From Streptomyces sp. NBC_01463 (GTDB taxonomy: Bacteria; Actinomycetota; Actinomycetes; Streptomycetales; Streptomycetaceae), in the NCBI GenBank assembly GCA_036227345.1, contig CP109468.1:5704001-5768000 (forward strand): a stretch of 64,000 nucleotides of DNA. The letters run 5' to 3'. Position numbers and translations under genes: made by a program. This document shows, one piece after another, positions 49,519 through 58,337 of this stretch. Position 1 is the first letter of the stretch, and every line of letters starts with the position of its first letter. A model generated the notes under the pieces. It was given only the letters and a program-made list of their open reading frames with translations. It had not been told where the DNA came from and ran no database searches.

Positions 49519-50064
49519 TTACGACTTCACGATGTCGACCATGGGCGGATGGTCGTTCCAGGTGCAGAAGACCGACACCGTCGTGCCGTCGACCTTGGCG
49601 AAATCCACCCGGATCCAGGTCGTGTTCGTCCACACCTGCACCGACCAGCCCTGGTCCGGGGTCGCCGACACCAGCTTCGCCGAGGCGGGGCCCATCTCGA
49701 AGACGACCCGGCCGCCGTCCGTGCCGTACCCCTTCGCGGTGCCCGACGCGGTGTGCGTGGCCGTCGGCCGCGGGGTGCCCGCCGGGGTGTGCGACGGGGC
49801 GGGGGACCTGCTCGCGGACGGTTTCGGGGTGGAACGGGGCGTGGCGCGGGGTGTCGCCGACGGGGACGGTTCCGGGCGGTGCGTGGAGGACGACAGGTTC
49901 TCGGAGGAGTCCCGGCCCGCCCGGGTGCCCGCCGCGAGCGGCACCGCGCGCGGCGGATCGTACGCCGTGCCCGCCATCACGGTGTGCACACCCCACCACG
50001 ACAGCGTGACCGCTGCGCCGGTGGCGAGCGACCACGCCAGCGCGTGTACGAGTCCTCGTTGCAT
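49519..50064 (-). CDS. Secreted or membrane-anchored hypothetical protein with Ser/Thr/Pro stalk
   Basis: 181 aa from ATG 50064. One N-terminal hydrophobic helix (about 8-30) is followed by a Ser/Thr/Pro-rich stalk (about 55-110), then a small beta domain (GGRVVFEMGPASAKLVSATPDQGWSVQVWTNTTWIRVDF ... CTWNDHPPMVDIV). The family is unknown to me. It is divergent from the two-component genes 101 nt away and may report to, or be regulated by, that sensor. Confidence 0.6.
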   Translation of the reverse strand: MQRGLVHALAWSLATGAAVTLSWWGVHTVMAGTAYDPPRAVPLAAGTRAGRDSSENLSSSTHRPEPSPSATPRATPRSTPKPSASRSPAPSHTPAGTPRPTATHTASGTAKGYGTDGGRVVFEMGPASAKLVSATPDQGWSVQVWTNTTWIRVDFAKVDGTTVSVFCTWNDHPPMVDIVKS

Positions 50065-50165
50065 CGGGGCACATACTGCACCACGGGCCCCGGCGGTGTC
50101 CCGGTGATGCCCCCTTGCCGCCACCGGGCGGACCGCGAGCGGCCCGATGGCGTACGGTGCCGCCC

Positions 50166-50876
50166 ATGCCAAGTGTGCTCGTGGTCGAGGACGACCAGTT
50201 CGTACGTTCCGCCCTCATCCGGCACCTGACCGAGGCCTCCCACACGGTACGGAGTGTCGGCACCGCGCTCGAAGCGCTGCGCGAGGTCGCCCACTTCCGG
50301 TTCGACGTGGTCATCCTCGACCTCGGGCTGCCCGATCTCGACGGGGCCGAGGCGCTGAAGATGCTGCGCGGCATCACCGACGTGCCCGTCATCATCGCGA
50401 CCGCGCGCGACGACGAGAGCGAGATCGTCCGGCTGCTCAACGACGGCGCCGACGACTACCTCACCAAGCCGTTCTCCGTGGAACACCTCTCGGCGCGGAT
50501 GGCCGCCGTGCTGCGCCGCTCGCGGGCCGCCGGCGGCGAGGCACCGCCGCCGCGCGTCATCCAGGTCGGCGGACTCTCCATCGATCCGCTGCGCCGCCGG
50601 GCCGAACTCGACGGCACCGCACTCGACCTCACCCGGCGCGAGTTCGACCTGCTGACCTTCCTGGCCGGCCGGCCGGGCGTCGTCGTCCCGCGCAAGGAAC
50701 TCCTCGCCGAGGTCTGGCAGCAGTCCTACGGGGACGACCAGACCATCGACGTCCATCTCTCCTGGCTGCGCCGGAAGCTGGGCGAGACGGCCGCCCGGCC
50801 GCGCTATCTGCACACGCTGCGCGGCGTCGGCGTGAAACTCCAGCCGCCCGCCGCGCCCCCGGAGCAGCCCGCATGA
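50166..50876 (+). CDS. OmpR-family response regulator
   Basis: 236 aa. Receiver domain with acid pocket VEDD, phosphoacceptor D52 in VILDLGLPD and TKPFS lysine, then a winged-helix DNA-binding domain (LTRREFDLLTFLAGRPG ... TIDVHLSWLRRKLGE). The stop overlaps the kinase ATG (ATGA, 50873-50876). Confidence 0.93.
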   Translation: MPSVLVVEDDQFVRSALIRHLTEASHTVRSVGTALEALREVAHFRFDVVILDLGLPDLDGAEALKMLRGITDVPVIIATARDDESEIVRLLNDGADDYLTKPFSVEHLSARMAAVLRRSRAAGGEAPPPRVIQVGGLSIDPLRRRAELDGTALDLTRREFDLLTFLAGRPGVVVPRKELLAEVWQQSYGDDQTIDVHLSWLRRKLGETAARPRYLHTLRGVGVKLQPPAAPPEQPA

Positions 50877-52321
50877 GATGGGCCCTGGTCAAGGTCTGCC
50901 TGGCCGTCACCGCGATGGTCGTCATCGCCTTCGCCGTCCCCCTCGGCCTCGTCATCAAGGAGATGGCCCGCGACCGCGCCTTCTCCGACGCCGAACGGCA
51001 GGCCGCGATGATCGGCCCCACCCTCTCCATCACCGCCGACCGCGCCGAGCTCCAGAAGGCCGTCCTGACCACCGAACCGGGGGCCGACGACCGGATGGCC
51101 GTCCATGTCCCCGCGTCCGACGAGGCCGACAGCGTCGCGGTGGAGATCGGCACCCGCCGCGCCACCCGCAAGGACCTGGAGACCGTGCAGGAGTCGGGGC
51201 GCGCCTCCATCACCGAGGTGAGGGGCGGCTCCGCGCTGCTCCAGCCGACCGCGCTGGGCGGCGGAGGCACCGCCGTCGTCGAGGTGTTCGTGCCGGAGGA
51301 GGAGGTCTCCAACGGCGTCGCCACGGCCTGGCTGATGCTCGCGGGCGTCGGCATCGCGCTGATCGTCGGTTCGGTCGCGGTGGCCGACCGGCTCGGCGTC
51401 CGCATGGTCGAGCCCGCCCGGCGCCTCGCCGGCGCCGCGCACGACCTGGGGGAGGGGCAGCTCGGGACCCGCGTCCCGGAGGAGGGCCCGACCGAACTCC
51501 GTTCCGCCGCGACCGCGTTCAACTCGATGGCCGACCAGGTCGTCCAACTCCTCGCCAACGAGCGCGAACTGGCCGCCGACCTCTCGCACCGGCTGCGCAC
51601 CCCGCTCACCGTGCTCCGGCTCAACGCCGCCTCGCTCGGGGAGGGCCCCGCGGCCGAACAGACCCGGGCGGCCGTCCAGCAGCTGGAGCGGGAGGTCGAC
51701 ACGATCATCAGGACCGCCCGCGAACAGCGCCCGCAGACCCAGGGGCAGGGCGGCGGGCCGGGGGCCGGCTGCGACGTCTCCGAGGTGATCCGCGAACGGA
51801 TGGACTTCTGGTCGGCGCTGGCCGAGGACGAGGGCCGCGAGGTGCGCCTGGCGGGAGTCGACCGTACGGTACGCATTCCGGTCGCCCGCCCCGAAATGGC
51901 GGCCGCCCTGGACGCGTTGCTCGGCAACGTGTTCCGGCACACCGCCGAGGGCACCGCCTTCGCCGTCGACGTGCACCACAGCGGCGACGCGGTGATCGTG
52001 CTCGTCTCGGACGCGGGCGGCGGCATCGCGGACCCCAAGGCCGCGCTGGCCCGCGGCGGCAGCGGACGCGGCGGCGCGAAGGGCGCGGTGGGCTCGACGG
52101 GCCTCGGCCTCGACATCGTCCGCCGGGTGGCCGAGTCCACCGGCGGCGACGTGCGGATCGGGCGCTCGGTGCTCGGCGGTACGGAGGTGCGGATCTGGAT
52201 CGGCCTGGACGGGGACCGGCAGCCGCGGCGGGGCGGGCGCGGTCACCGGGTGGGGCGGCAGCGGCACGGAGCCACCCGCCGGAACACCTCGATCCGGTTC
52301 CGTTCCGGCCCGCACCTTTAA
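50873..52321 (+). CDS. Sensor histidine kinase (OmpR-class partner)
   Basis: 482 aa. Transmembrane helix about 8-28, extracytoplasmic loop about 30-150, second helix about 145-170, HAMP (VEPARRLAGAAHDLGEGQL), then DLSHRLRTPLT with phospho-histidine H239, N-box ALLGNVFRHT, and G-boxes DAGGGI and GSTGLGLDIV. A basic tail of about 40 residues ends the protein. The signal is unknown. A direct-repeat response-regulator site lies just past the stop. Confidence 0.9.
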   Translation: MRWALVKVCLAVTAMVVIAFAVPLGLVIKEMARDRAFSDAERQAAMIGPTLSITADRAELQKAVLTTEPGADDRMAVHVPASDEADSVAVEIGTRRATRKDLETVQESGRASITEVRGGSALLQPTALGGGGTAVVEVFVPEEEVSNGVATAWLMLAGVGIALIVGSVAVADRLGVRMVEPARRLAGAAHDLGEGQLGTRVPEEGPTELRSAATAFNSMADQVVQLLANERELAADLSHRLRTPLTVLRLNAASLGEGPAAEQTRAAVQQLEREVDTIIRTAREQRPQTQGQGGGPGAGCDVSEVIRERMDFWSALAEDEGREVRLAGVDRTVRIPVARPEMAAALDALLGNVFRHTAEGTAFAVDVHHSGDAVIVLVSDAGGGIADPKAALARGGSGRGGAKGAVGSTGLGLDIVRRVAESTGGDVRIGRSVLGGTEVRIWIGLDGDRQPRRGGRGHRVGRQRHGATRRNTSIRFRSGPHL

Positions 52322-52338
52322 ACAGCGCCGATGCCCTC

Positions 52339-52360
52339 CTTAAGACAACCCTAAGAACAT
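52339..52360 (+). promoter_or_regulatory. OmpR-type direct-repeat site upstream of the GH18 gene
   Basis: CTTAAGACAAC and CCTAAGAACAT are tandem 11-bp units whose TAAGA cores are 11 bp apart, the one-helical-turn spacing typical of OmpR/PhoB dimers. A TAGCGT hexamer (52404-52409) could be the -10 of the chitinase promoter, which would put the site in activator position. Confidence 0.55.
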
Positions 52361-52451
52361 CAACTCCGGTCCGATTGGCGCCCTTTGCCGGATTCGGTGC
52401 CGCTAGCGTGCTCCCGCATCCCCCACTTCCGTATGACGAGGCAGGAACGCG

Positions 52452-53933
52452 ATGGGCACCAGCACGCACCGGCGCACGGCGAGCACCAGGACCAAGGCGA
52501 TCGGCGCGGTCGTCGCCGCGGCAGTGATCGGCGGAACGGTCTTCGCCCTCACCGGCACGGCCCAGGCGGCCGCCGTCGCAGCCGCCTACACCAGGACCAG
52601 CGGCTGGACCGGCGGATACACCGGGCAGTACGTCGTCACCAACGACACCGGCACCGCCAAGTCCGGCTGGACGCTCGAATTCGACCTGCCCGCAGGCACG
52701 AAGCTCAGCTCCCTCTGGAACGGCGAGCACACCGTCAGCGGCAGCCACGTCACGGTCACGCCCGCGAGCTGGGACAAGGAACTCGCTCCCGGCAAGTCCG
52801 TCACCATCGGCTTCGTCACCAGCTCCGACGGCTCGGCCGCCGACCCCACCGGCTGCCTCATCGACGACGCCACCTGCTCCGTCGACACCGGCGCGACACC
52901 GGAGCCGAGCGGCCGCCCCACCGAGACGGCGACCCCCACCCCGACCGCCACGGCCACCCCCACCCAGCAGCCCGGCGAGACCGCGACGCCGACCCCCACG
53001 CCGAAGCCCACCGAGACCGACAGCGGCGGCGGCACCGCGAGCGGGGCCGGCTTCGCCCCGTACGTGGACACCTCGCTCTACCCGGCCTTCGACCTGGTCG
53101 ACACCGCCACCAAGACCGGCGTGAAGCAGTTCAACCTCGCCTTCATCACCTCCGGCGGCAGCTGCGCCCCGCTCTGGGGCGGCGTCACCGGCCTCGGTGA
53201 CGACCACGTCGCCTCCCAGATCGGCGCCCTGCGCGCGGCGGGCGGCGACGTCCGGGTCTCCTTCGGCGGCGCCTCCGGGTCCGAACTCGCCCTGAACTGC
53301 GCCTCGGCCGACGAGCTGGCCGCGGCCTACGGCAAGGTCGTCGACACGTACAAGCTGACCAAGGTCGACTTCGACATCGAGGGCGGCGCACTGCCCGACA
53401 CGGCGGCCAACTCCCGTCGCTCCCAGGCCATCGCCAAGCTGCAGAAGTCCCACCCGGGCCTCGACGTGTCGTTCACCCTGCCGGTGATGCCCGAGGGCCT
53501 GACCCAGCCCGGCGTGGACCTGATCGCCGACGCGAAGAAGAACGGCGTGGACGTCGGGGCGGTCAACGTCATGGCGATGGACTACGGCGCCTCGTACAGC
53601 GGCGACATGGGCACGTACGCGATCCAGGCGGCGACCGCCACCCAGGCCCAGATCAAGGGTGTGCTGGGGCTCTCCGACGCGGACGCGTGGCAGGCCGTCG
53701 CCGTCACCCCGATGATCGGGGTCAACGACGTCAGCACCGAGATCTTCAAGGTCGAGGACGCCACGCAGCTGGTGGCCTTCGCCAAGGAGAAGGGCCTCGG
53801 CTGGCTCGCGATGTGGTCGGGCACCCGGGACAAGGAGTGCGCGGGCGGGGCCAAGCCGTCCGCGGACGCCTCCTGCAGTTCGATCGCCCAGGAGCCGCTC
53901 GCCTTCACCAAGGCGTTCGGCGCCTACAAGTAG
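52452..53933 (+). CDS. Secreted CBM2-GH18 chitinase
   Basis: 493 aa. Signal peptide (about 1-38). CBM2-type chitin/cellulose-binding module about 39-145 (WTGGYTGQYVVTNDTG, SGWTLEFDLP, C-C pair), a Thr/Pro/Glu linker (about 150-197), then a GH18 barrel with VDFDIEGG carrying the catalytic glutamate E310 and NVMAMDYG. The organisation is that of Streptomyces ChiC/ChiD-like enzymes. No DasR site is visible upstream; an OmpR-type site is. Confidence 0.9.
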   Translation: MGTSTHRRTASTRTKAIGAVVAAAVIGGTVFALTGTAQAAAVAAAYTRTSGWTGGYTGQYVVTNDTGTAKSGWTLEFDLPAGTKLSSLWNGEHTVSGSHVTVTPASWDKELAPGKSVTIGFVTSSDGSAADPTGCLIDDATCSVDTGATPEPSGRPTETATPTPTATATPTQQPGETATPTPTPKPTETDSGGGTASGAGFAPYVDTSLYPAFDLVDTATKTGVKQFNLAFITSGGSCAPLWGGVTGLGDDHVASQIGALRAAGGDVRVSFGGASGSELALNCASADELAAAYGKVVDTYKLTKVDFDIEGGALPDTAANSRRSQAIAKLQKSHPGLDVSFTLPVMPEGLTQPGVDLIADAKKNGVDVGAVNVMAMDYGASYSGDMGTYAIQAATATQAQIKGVLGLSDADAWQAVAVTPMIGVNDVSTEIFKVEDATQLVAFAKEKGLGWLAMWSGTRDKECAGGAKPSADASCSSIAQEPLAFTKAFGAYK

Positions 53934-54021
53934 CCACCTTCCCCCGCCCGTGCATCCCGGCCGGCCCCCACACTCCCCCCACCCGGCCGGGATGCGCGCC
54001 CCATGCGTCACCCGTGGCGCG

Positions 54022-55782
54022 TCACGTCCGGGCCCGGTTCACCGCCGACAGCACCGCCGCCACCGAGGCGGCCACACCCGACGCGTCCTGGCCCGCGCCC
54101 CAGCACACCCGCTCGCCGACCCGGCACTCCGCGTACGCGGTCGCCGTCCCCCCGGGGCATCCGTGCTCGGAGAGGTCGAGAACGACGGCTTCCACCCCGG
54201 CGGCCTCCAGCGCACAGGCGAATGCCGACACCGCACCGCTGCCCGTGCCCTCGTAGTCGCCCGTGCGCCCGTCCACCCGCAGCGTGCAGACGAAGCGGTG
54301 GTCACCGGCCGGATCGCGGTCCGCCGACCAGGAGGTCAGGGCGACCCGGCCCTCCCGCCCGGGCACCAGATACGTCGCATCGAACAGATTCCAGAGATCC
54401 TTCGGCGTCGCCTCCAGACCGCTGTCGTCCGTCGCGTCCTGCACCGCGCCGGAGAAGTCCGCCCGCATCCGCGCCGGCAGATCCACCCCGTGGCTGCTCC
54501 GCAGCAGATGGGCGATGCCGCCCTTGCCGGACTGGCTGTTGACCCGGATGACGGCCTCGTAACTGCGGCCCACGTCCGCCGGGTCGATCGGCAGGTACGG
54601 CACCGACCACAGGTCGGACCCGCTCTGCGCGTGGTGCGCGAAGCCCTTGCTGATCGCGTCCTGGTGGGTGCCGGAGAACGCCGTGTACACCAGGTCGCCG
54701 CCGTACGGATGGCGCGGCGGCACCGGCAGCCGGTTGCAGTGCTCGACCGTGCGGCGGATCTCGTCGATGTCCGAGAAGTCGACCATCGGGTCGACGCCCT
54801 GGGCGTGCAGATTGAGGGCCAGGTTGACCAGGTCGACGTTGCCGGTGCGCTCCCCGTTGCCGAACAGGCAGCCCTCCACCCGCTGCGCCCCCGCCAGCAC
54901 GGCCAGCTCCGCGCAGGCCACGCCCGTACCGCGGTCGTTGTGCGGGTGGACGGAGAGGATCACGGAGTCGCGGCGGTCCAGATGGCGGTGCATGTACTCG
55001 ATCTGGTCCGCGTAGACGTTCGGTGTCGCGATCTCCACCGTGGCCGGCAGGTTGTGGATCACCGGGCGGTCCGGCGAGGCGTCCCACAGTTCGGTCAGGC
55101 TGTTGCAGATCTCCAGTACGTAGTCGGGCTCGGTGAGGACGAAGACCTCGGGCGAGAACTCGAACCGGATGTCAGCCCCGGGCCGCTTCCGTGCCAGCCG
55201 GTCCATCTGCCGTGCGGCGTCCAGCACCACGCCGTGCACCTCGGCCCGGCCGCGTCCCAGGACGACGTCCCGCCAGACGGGGGCGGTCGGGATGTAGAGG
55301 TGGACGACCACCCGGTCCATCCCGGCGACGGACTCGAAGGTCCGCTCGATCAGCTCCGGTCTGGCGGGGGTGAACACGACCACGGTCACGTCGTCGGGTA
55401 CCGCCCCGCTCTCCGCCAGATGCCGTACGAAACCGAAGTCGGTACGGCTCGCGGACGGGTAGCCGATCTCGATCTCCTTGAACCCCATCGCGACCAGCAG
55501 ATCGAACATCCGGCGCTTGCGCGGGGTGTCCATCGGCTCGGCGAGGGCCTGGTTGCCGTCCCGCAGGTCGACGGGGACCCAGAGCGGGGCGTGGCCGATC
55601 CGGGCCTGCGGCCAGCCGCGGCCGGTCAGCGGGATGTCGACGCGGTCGAACGCCGACCGGTAGCGGTGCGACGGCATGGAGCTGGAGCGCTGCGGATTCC
55701 AGCGGGGCGCGGCCTCGGGAACGGGCCCGCGGGGCGTGCAGATCGTGGGGAAGCTGTGCATCGGTGACGGACGGTGGGACAT
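54022..55782 (-). CDS. leuA: 2-isopropylmalate synthase, divergent LeuA-type paralogue
   Basis: 586 aa from ATG 55782; ATG 55803 is an alternative. The HMGL-like barrel is complete: [12 protein letters not shown] (metal Asp), [18 protein letters not shown] with the HPH metal histidines, and [16 protein letters not shown]. The C-terminal LeuA regulatory domain (about 460-586) is present. It condenses acetyl-CoA with 2-oxoisovalerate or a similar 2-oxoacid. Sequence around the substrate loop ([28 protein letters not shown]) differs from the LeuA I remember for Streptomyces housekeeping genes, so this may be a second, pathway-specific copy. It shares a 175-nt divergent region with the FadR-type regulator. 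Confidence 0.85.
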   Translation of the reverse strand: MSHRPSPMHSFPTICTPRGPVPEAAPRWNPQRSSSMPSHRYRSAFDRVDIPLTGRGWPQARIGHAPLWVPVDLRDGNQALAEPMDTPRKRRMFDLLVAMGFKEIEIGYPSASRTDFGFVRHLAESGAVPDDVTVVVFTPARPELIERTFESVAGMDRVVVHLYIPTAPVWRDVVLGRGRAEVHGVVLDAARQMDRLARKRPGADIRFEFSPEVFVLTEPDYVLEICNSLTELWDASPDRPVIHNLPATVEIATPNVYADQIEYMHRHLDRRDSVILSVHPHNDRGTGVACAELAVLAGAQRVEGCLFGNGERTGNVDLVNLALNLHAQGVDPMVDFSDIDEIRRTVEHCNRLPVPPRHPYGGDLVYTAFSGTHQDAISKGFAHHAQSGSDLWSVPYLPIDPADVGRSYEAVIRVNSQSGKGGIAHLLRSSHGVDLPARMRADFSGAVQDATDDSGLEATPKDLWNLFDATYLVPGREGRVALTSWSADRDPAGDHRFVCTLRVDGRTGDYEGTGSGAVSAFACALEAAGVEAVVLDLSEHGCPGGTATAYAECRVGERVCWGAGQDASGVAASVAAVLSAVNRART

Positions 55783-55932
55783 GGCGGGGGTCTCTTCTCG
55801 CATCGCCGGATGCGACCGGCACAGCACGGCACCCCGCGGCAGGGTGCCGATCGCTTCAGGCCCCGCCGCGGCAGCCGAGAAGAAGGAGACCGCGGTACGT
55901 CATGATCGGTACACTAGCCAGAAACCAAGTCC

Positions 55933-55945
55933 TCAGACAACCTGA
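55933..55945. promoter_or_regulatory. Candidate FadR-type operator between leuA-like and gntR genes
   Basis: TCAG-N5-CTGA inverted repeat overlapping the region just before the regulator start (55958) and within the divergent leuA promoter space. Spacing resembles GntR/FadR sites; the match to any published consensus is only partial. Confidence 0.4.
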
Positions 55946-55957
55946 CAGGTGAATTCC

Positions 55958-56650
55958 GTGTCCTCGCTCGGCCCGCTCAGCCCCAGCCCCCTGGTCGAAC
56001 AGGCCACGCGCCACCTGCGCGAGCAGATCACCGAGGGGCACTGGCCGGTCGGCACGAAGATCCCGGGGGAGACCACGCTCGCCAAGACCCTGGGCGTCGG
56101 CCGCTCCACCGTGCGCGAGGCCGTGCGGACGCTCGCCACCCTCGGCCTGCTCCAGTCCCGCCAGGGCTCCGGCGTCTTCGTCATCGCCGACCACGCGACG
56201 GAGGACTGGCCGGTCCGGCTGCGACGGGCCGCGGTCACCGACGTCTACGAGGTGCGCATGCTGATCGAGGTCCAGGCCGCCCGGCTGGCCGCCCGGCGCC
56301 GCACCGACGAGGACCTGATCGCCCTGGACGCGGCGCTCACGGCCCGCCGGGCCGCCGGCACCGGACCCGACGACGCCTTCGTGGACGCCGACATCGCCCT
56401 GCACCGGACCGTGGTGGCGGCCGCCCACAACCCCGTACTCACCGATCTCTTCGGCGAGTTCGCCCCCGTGCTGCGGCAGGGGCTGATCGACCTGGTGGAG
56501 CTGCTCGGGCTGCGCCGCGACGACCCGGACCACGGCGACGCGGAGCACCACGCGCTGGTCAGGGCGGTCGTCGCGGGGGACGCGGAGTCGGCGGGCCGGG
56601 CCGCGCAGGCGGAACTGGAGAACACCCTGTCCCGCCTGCGCGCCGCCTGA
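55958..56650 (+). CDS. GntR-family regulator, FadR subfamily
   Basis: 230 aa from GTG 55958 (GTG 55949 also in frame). A winged HTH (LREQITEGHWPVGTKIPGETTLAKTLGVGRSTVREAVRTLATLGLL) and helical FCD effector domain with metal-type residues (DADIALHRTVVAAAHNP, DAEHHALVRAVVAGD). FadR-type proteins usually sense organic or amino acids. It is divergent from the LeuA-like gene and convergent with aspD, 8 nt apart, so either could be its target. Confidence 0.87.
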   Translation: MSSLGPLSPSPLVEQATRHLREQITEGHWPVGTKIPGETTLAKTLGVGRSTVREAVRTLATLGLLQSRQGSGVFVIADHATEDWPVRLRRAAVTDVYEVRMLIEVQAARLAARRRTDEDLIALDAALTARRAAGTGPDDAFVDADIALHRTVVAAAHNPVLTDLFGEFAPVLRQGLIDLVELLGLRRDDPDHGDAEHHALVRAVVAGDAESAGRAAQAELENTLSRLRAA

Positions 56651-56658
56651 CCCGGACC

Positions 56659-58320
56659 TCAGGCGCCGCCCGCGCCCGCGGCCCGCCACTCCTGCGCGTA
56701 CTCGTCGAAGATGGCCCGCAACTGGTGGCCGATCTTCAGGTAGTCCAGATCGTCGAGGTTGGCGAGCGAGACCCGGACCGACCACTGCGGACCGTCGAAA
56801 CCGCCGCCGTTCAGCAGCACCACGGAGGTCTGCTCGGCCAGCCGGAACAGCGGGTCGACGGGCTCGTAGTTCTGCTCCAGATAGTCGGCGAACTCCTTGC
56901 CCAGGGTGCGTTCCGCCTCCGCCAGCAGATCGAGCTCGATGTAGTAAGCGGCCCGCTTCGGGTCCTCGGAGATCTTCATGTGCGCGCCCTCCAGCAGCAG
57001 TTCGAGGCGCTGCTGCACGATGGCACGGATCCGGGCCTTGTACGTCTGGCCCTCGTCCAGCATGTCGAAGAGGGAGAAGAGCGTCATCATCATCTGCTGC
57101 GGCAGGGACAGGCCCGCCGTGTGGTTGAGCGCCACCTGCCGGGAGTCCGCGACCAGCCGGTCGATGAACCGCATCCGCTCCGGTTCCAGGGAGAGCGTCC
57201 CGTAGCGCGTGCTGAGCCGTGCCTTCTCCTCGGCGCTCTGCGCGGCCAGCATGTCGTCGATGACGTTGTCGTCGTGCAGCCCGATCACCCCGAGCCGCCA
57301 GCCCGTGGCGCCGTAGTGCTTGGAGTAGGAGTACACGAGCAGCGCGTTGCGCGGCAGATCGGCGGCCAGCGAGCGGAAACCCTCGACGAACGTCCCGTAC
57401 ACGTCGTCCGTCACCACGATCAGGTTCGGGTTCTGCTCCGCGACGATGTCCACGATCTGCTCGGCGACCTTCGGGGCGAGCGCCAGGGACGGCGGATTGC
57501 TCGGGTTGACGCAGCAGACCATCCGGACGGAGGGGTCGGCCAGCTTGGCGATCTCCTCCGGCGGGTAGCGCCACTGCCGCACCCCGGTCTCGGTGAACAG
57601 GTTCGCCTCCACGTGCACCACGTCGAAGCCGTACGTGTCGAGCTCGGGGATCTCCAGGTACGGGGTGAACACCGGCACCAACAGGGCGATCCGGTCGCCC
57701 TTCCTCAGGATCCCGTTCTTCAGCAGCGAGTCGAAGATGTAGCACATCGCGGCGGTGCCGCCCTCGGTCGCGAACAGGCTGAGGTTCTGCCCCTGCGGCG
57801 GCCGGTGGTCGAACATCTCGTCGGCCACGTACCCGCGCACGATCTGCTCGACGTGCGGCAGGATCCGCCCCGGCACCGGGTAGTTGTCCCCGATCGAGGA
57901 GTCCGCCAGCTCGTGCACGAACGCGTCGGGCACGAAGCCGAACCGCTTGACCGCCAGATCGACGCTCGCCTGCAGCAGCTCGATCCCGGGCAGCTCCGGA
58001 TGCGTCCGCACGAAGCGGGCGAAGCGCTCCGCGCAGCCGGCCTCCTCCGGCATCCCGCCCAGGTTGTCCGCCGTCCAGACGCGCCGGGACTCCTCGATCG
58101 CGAAGTAGCCGAGCGCGTGGTAGGCCTCGCGGGGACCGGTGGCGACCCAGTTCGGGTTGCCGCGGCCCGCGTTCAGCATGATCCGGGTCGTCTTCCCCTT
58201 CTGGCCGGGCTTGTCGCTCTGCGCCGACTGGGCGATGCTGATGAACTTGTCCTTCAGCTCGAACGGGCTGAGCTGGGCGAACGAGCGGATCTCGGCACGG
58301 CTGAGAGTGGCCTTGGGCAT
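56659..58320 (-). CDS. aspD: Aspartate 4-decarboxylase (bifunctional aminotransferase) AspD
   Basis: 553 aa, the family length. ATG 58320 has GGGAGCG upstream. A fold-type I PLP enzyme, with the cofactor lysine K334 in YSYSKHYGATGWRLG, VNPSNPPSLAL and VTDDVYGTFVEGF. It matches L-aspartate beta-decarboxylases, which convert aspartate to alanine and CO2 (EC 4.1.1.12) and consume a cytosolic proton. It is encoded after two AspT-type antiporters in one operon (spacing 17 nt), exactly the partners that exchange aspartate for alanine. Confidence 0.92.
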   Translation of the reverse strand: MPKATLSRAEIRSFAQLSPFELKDKFISIAQSAQSDKPGQKGKTTRIMLNAGRGNPNWVATGPREAYHALGYFAIEESRRVWTADNLGGMPEEAGCAERFARFVRTHPELPGIELLQASVDLAVKRFGFVPDAFVHELADSSIGDNYPVPGRILPHVEQIVRGYVADEMFDHRPPQGQNLSLFATEGGTAAMCYIFDSLLKNGILRKGDRIALLVPVFTPYLEIPELDTYGFDVVHVEANLFTETGVRQWRYPPEEIAKLADPSVRMVCCVNPSNPPSLALAPKVAEQIVDIVAEQNPNLIVVTDDVYGTFVEGFRSLAADLPRNALLVYSYSKHYGATGWRLGVIGLHDDNVIDDMLAAQSAEEKARLSTRYGTLSLEPERMRFIDRLVADSRQVALNHTAGLSLPQQMMMTLFSLFDMLDEGQTYKARIRAIVQQRLELLLEGAHMKISEDPKRAAYYIELDLLAEAERTLGKEFADYLEQNYEPVDPLFRLAEQTSVVLLNGGGFDGPQWSVRVSLANLDDLDYLKIGHQLRAIFDEYAQEWRAAGAGGA

Positions 58321-58337
58321 GTCTGCGCTCCCGCGGT

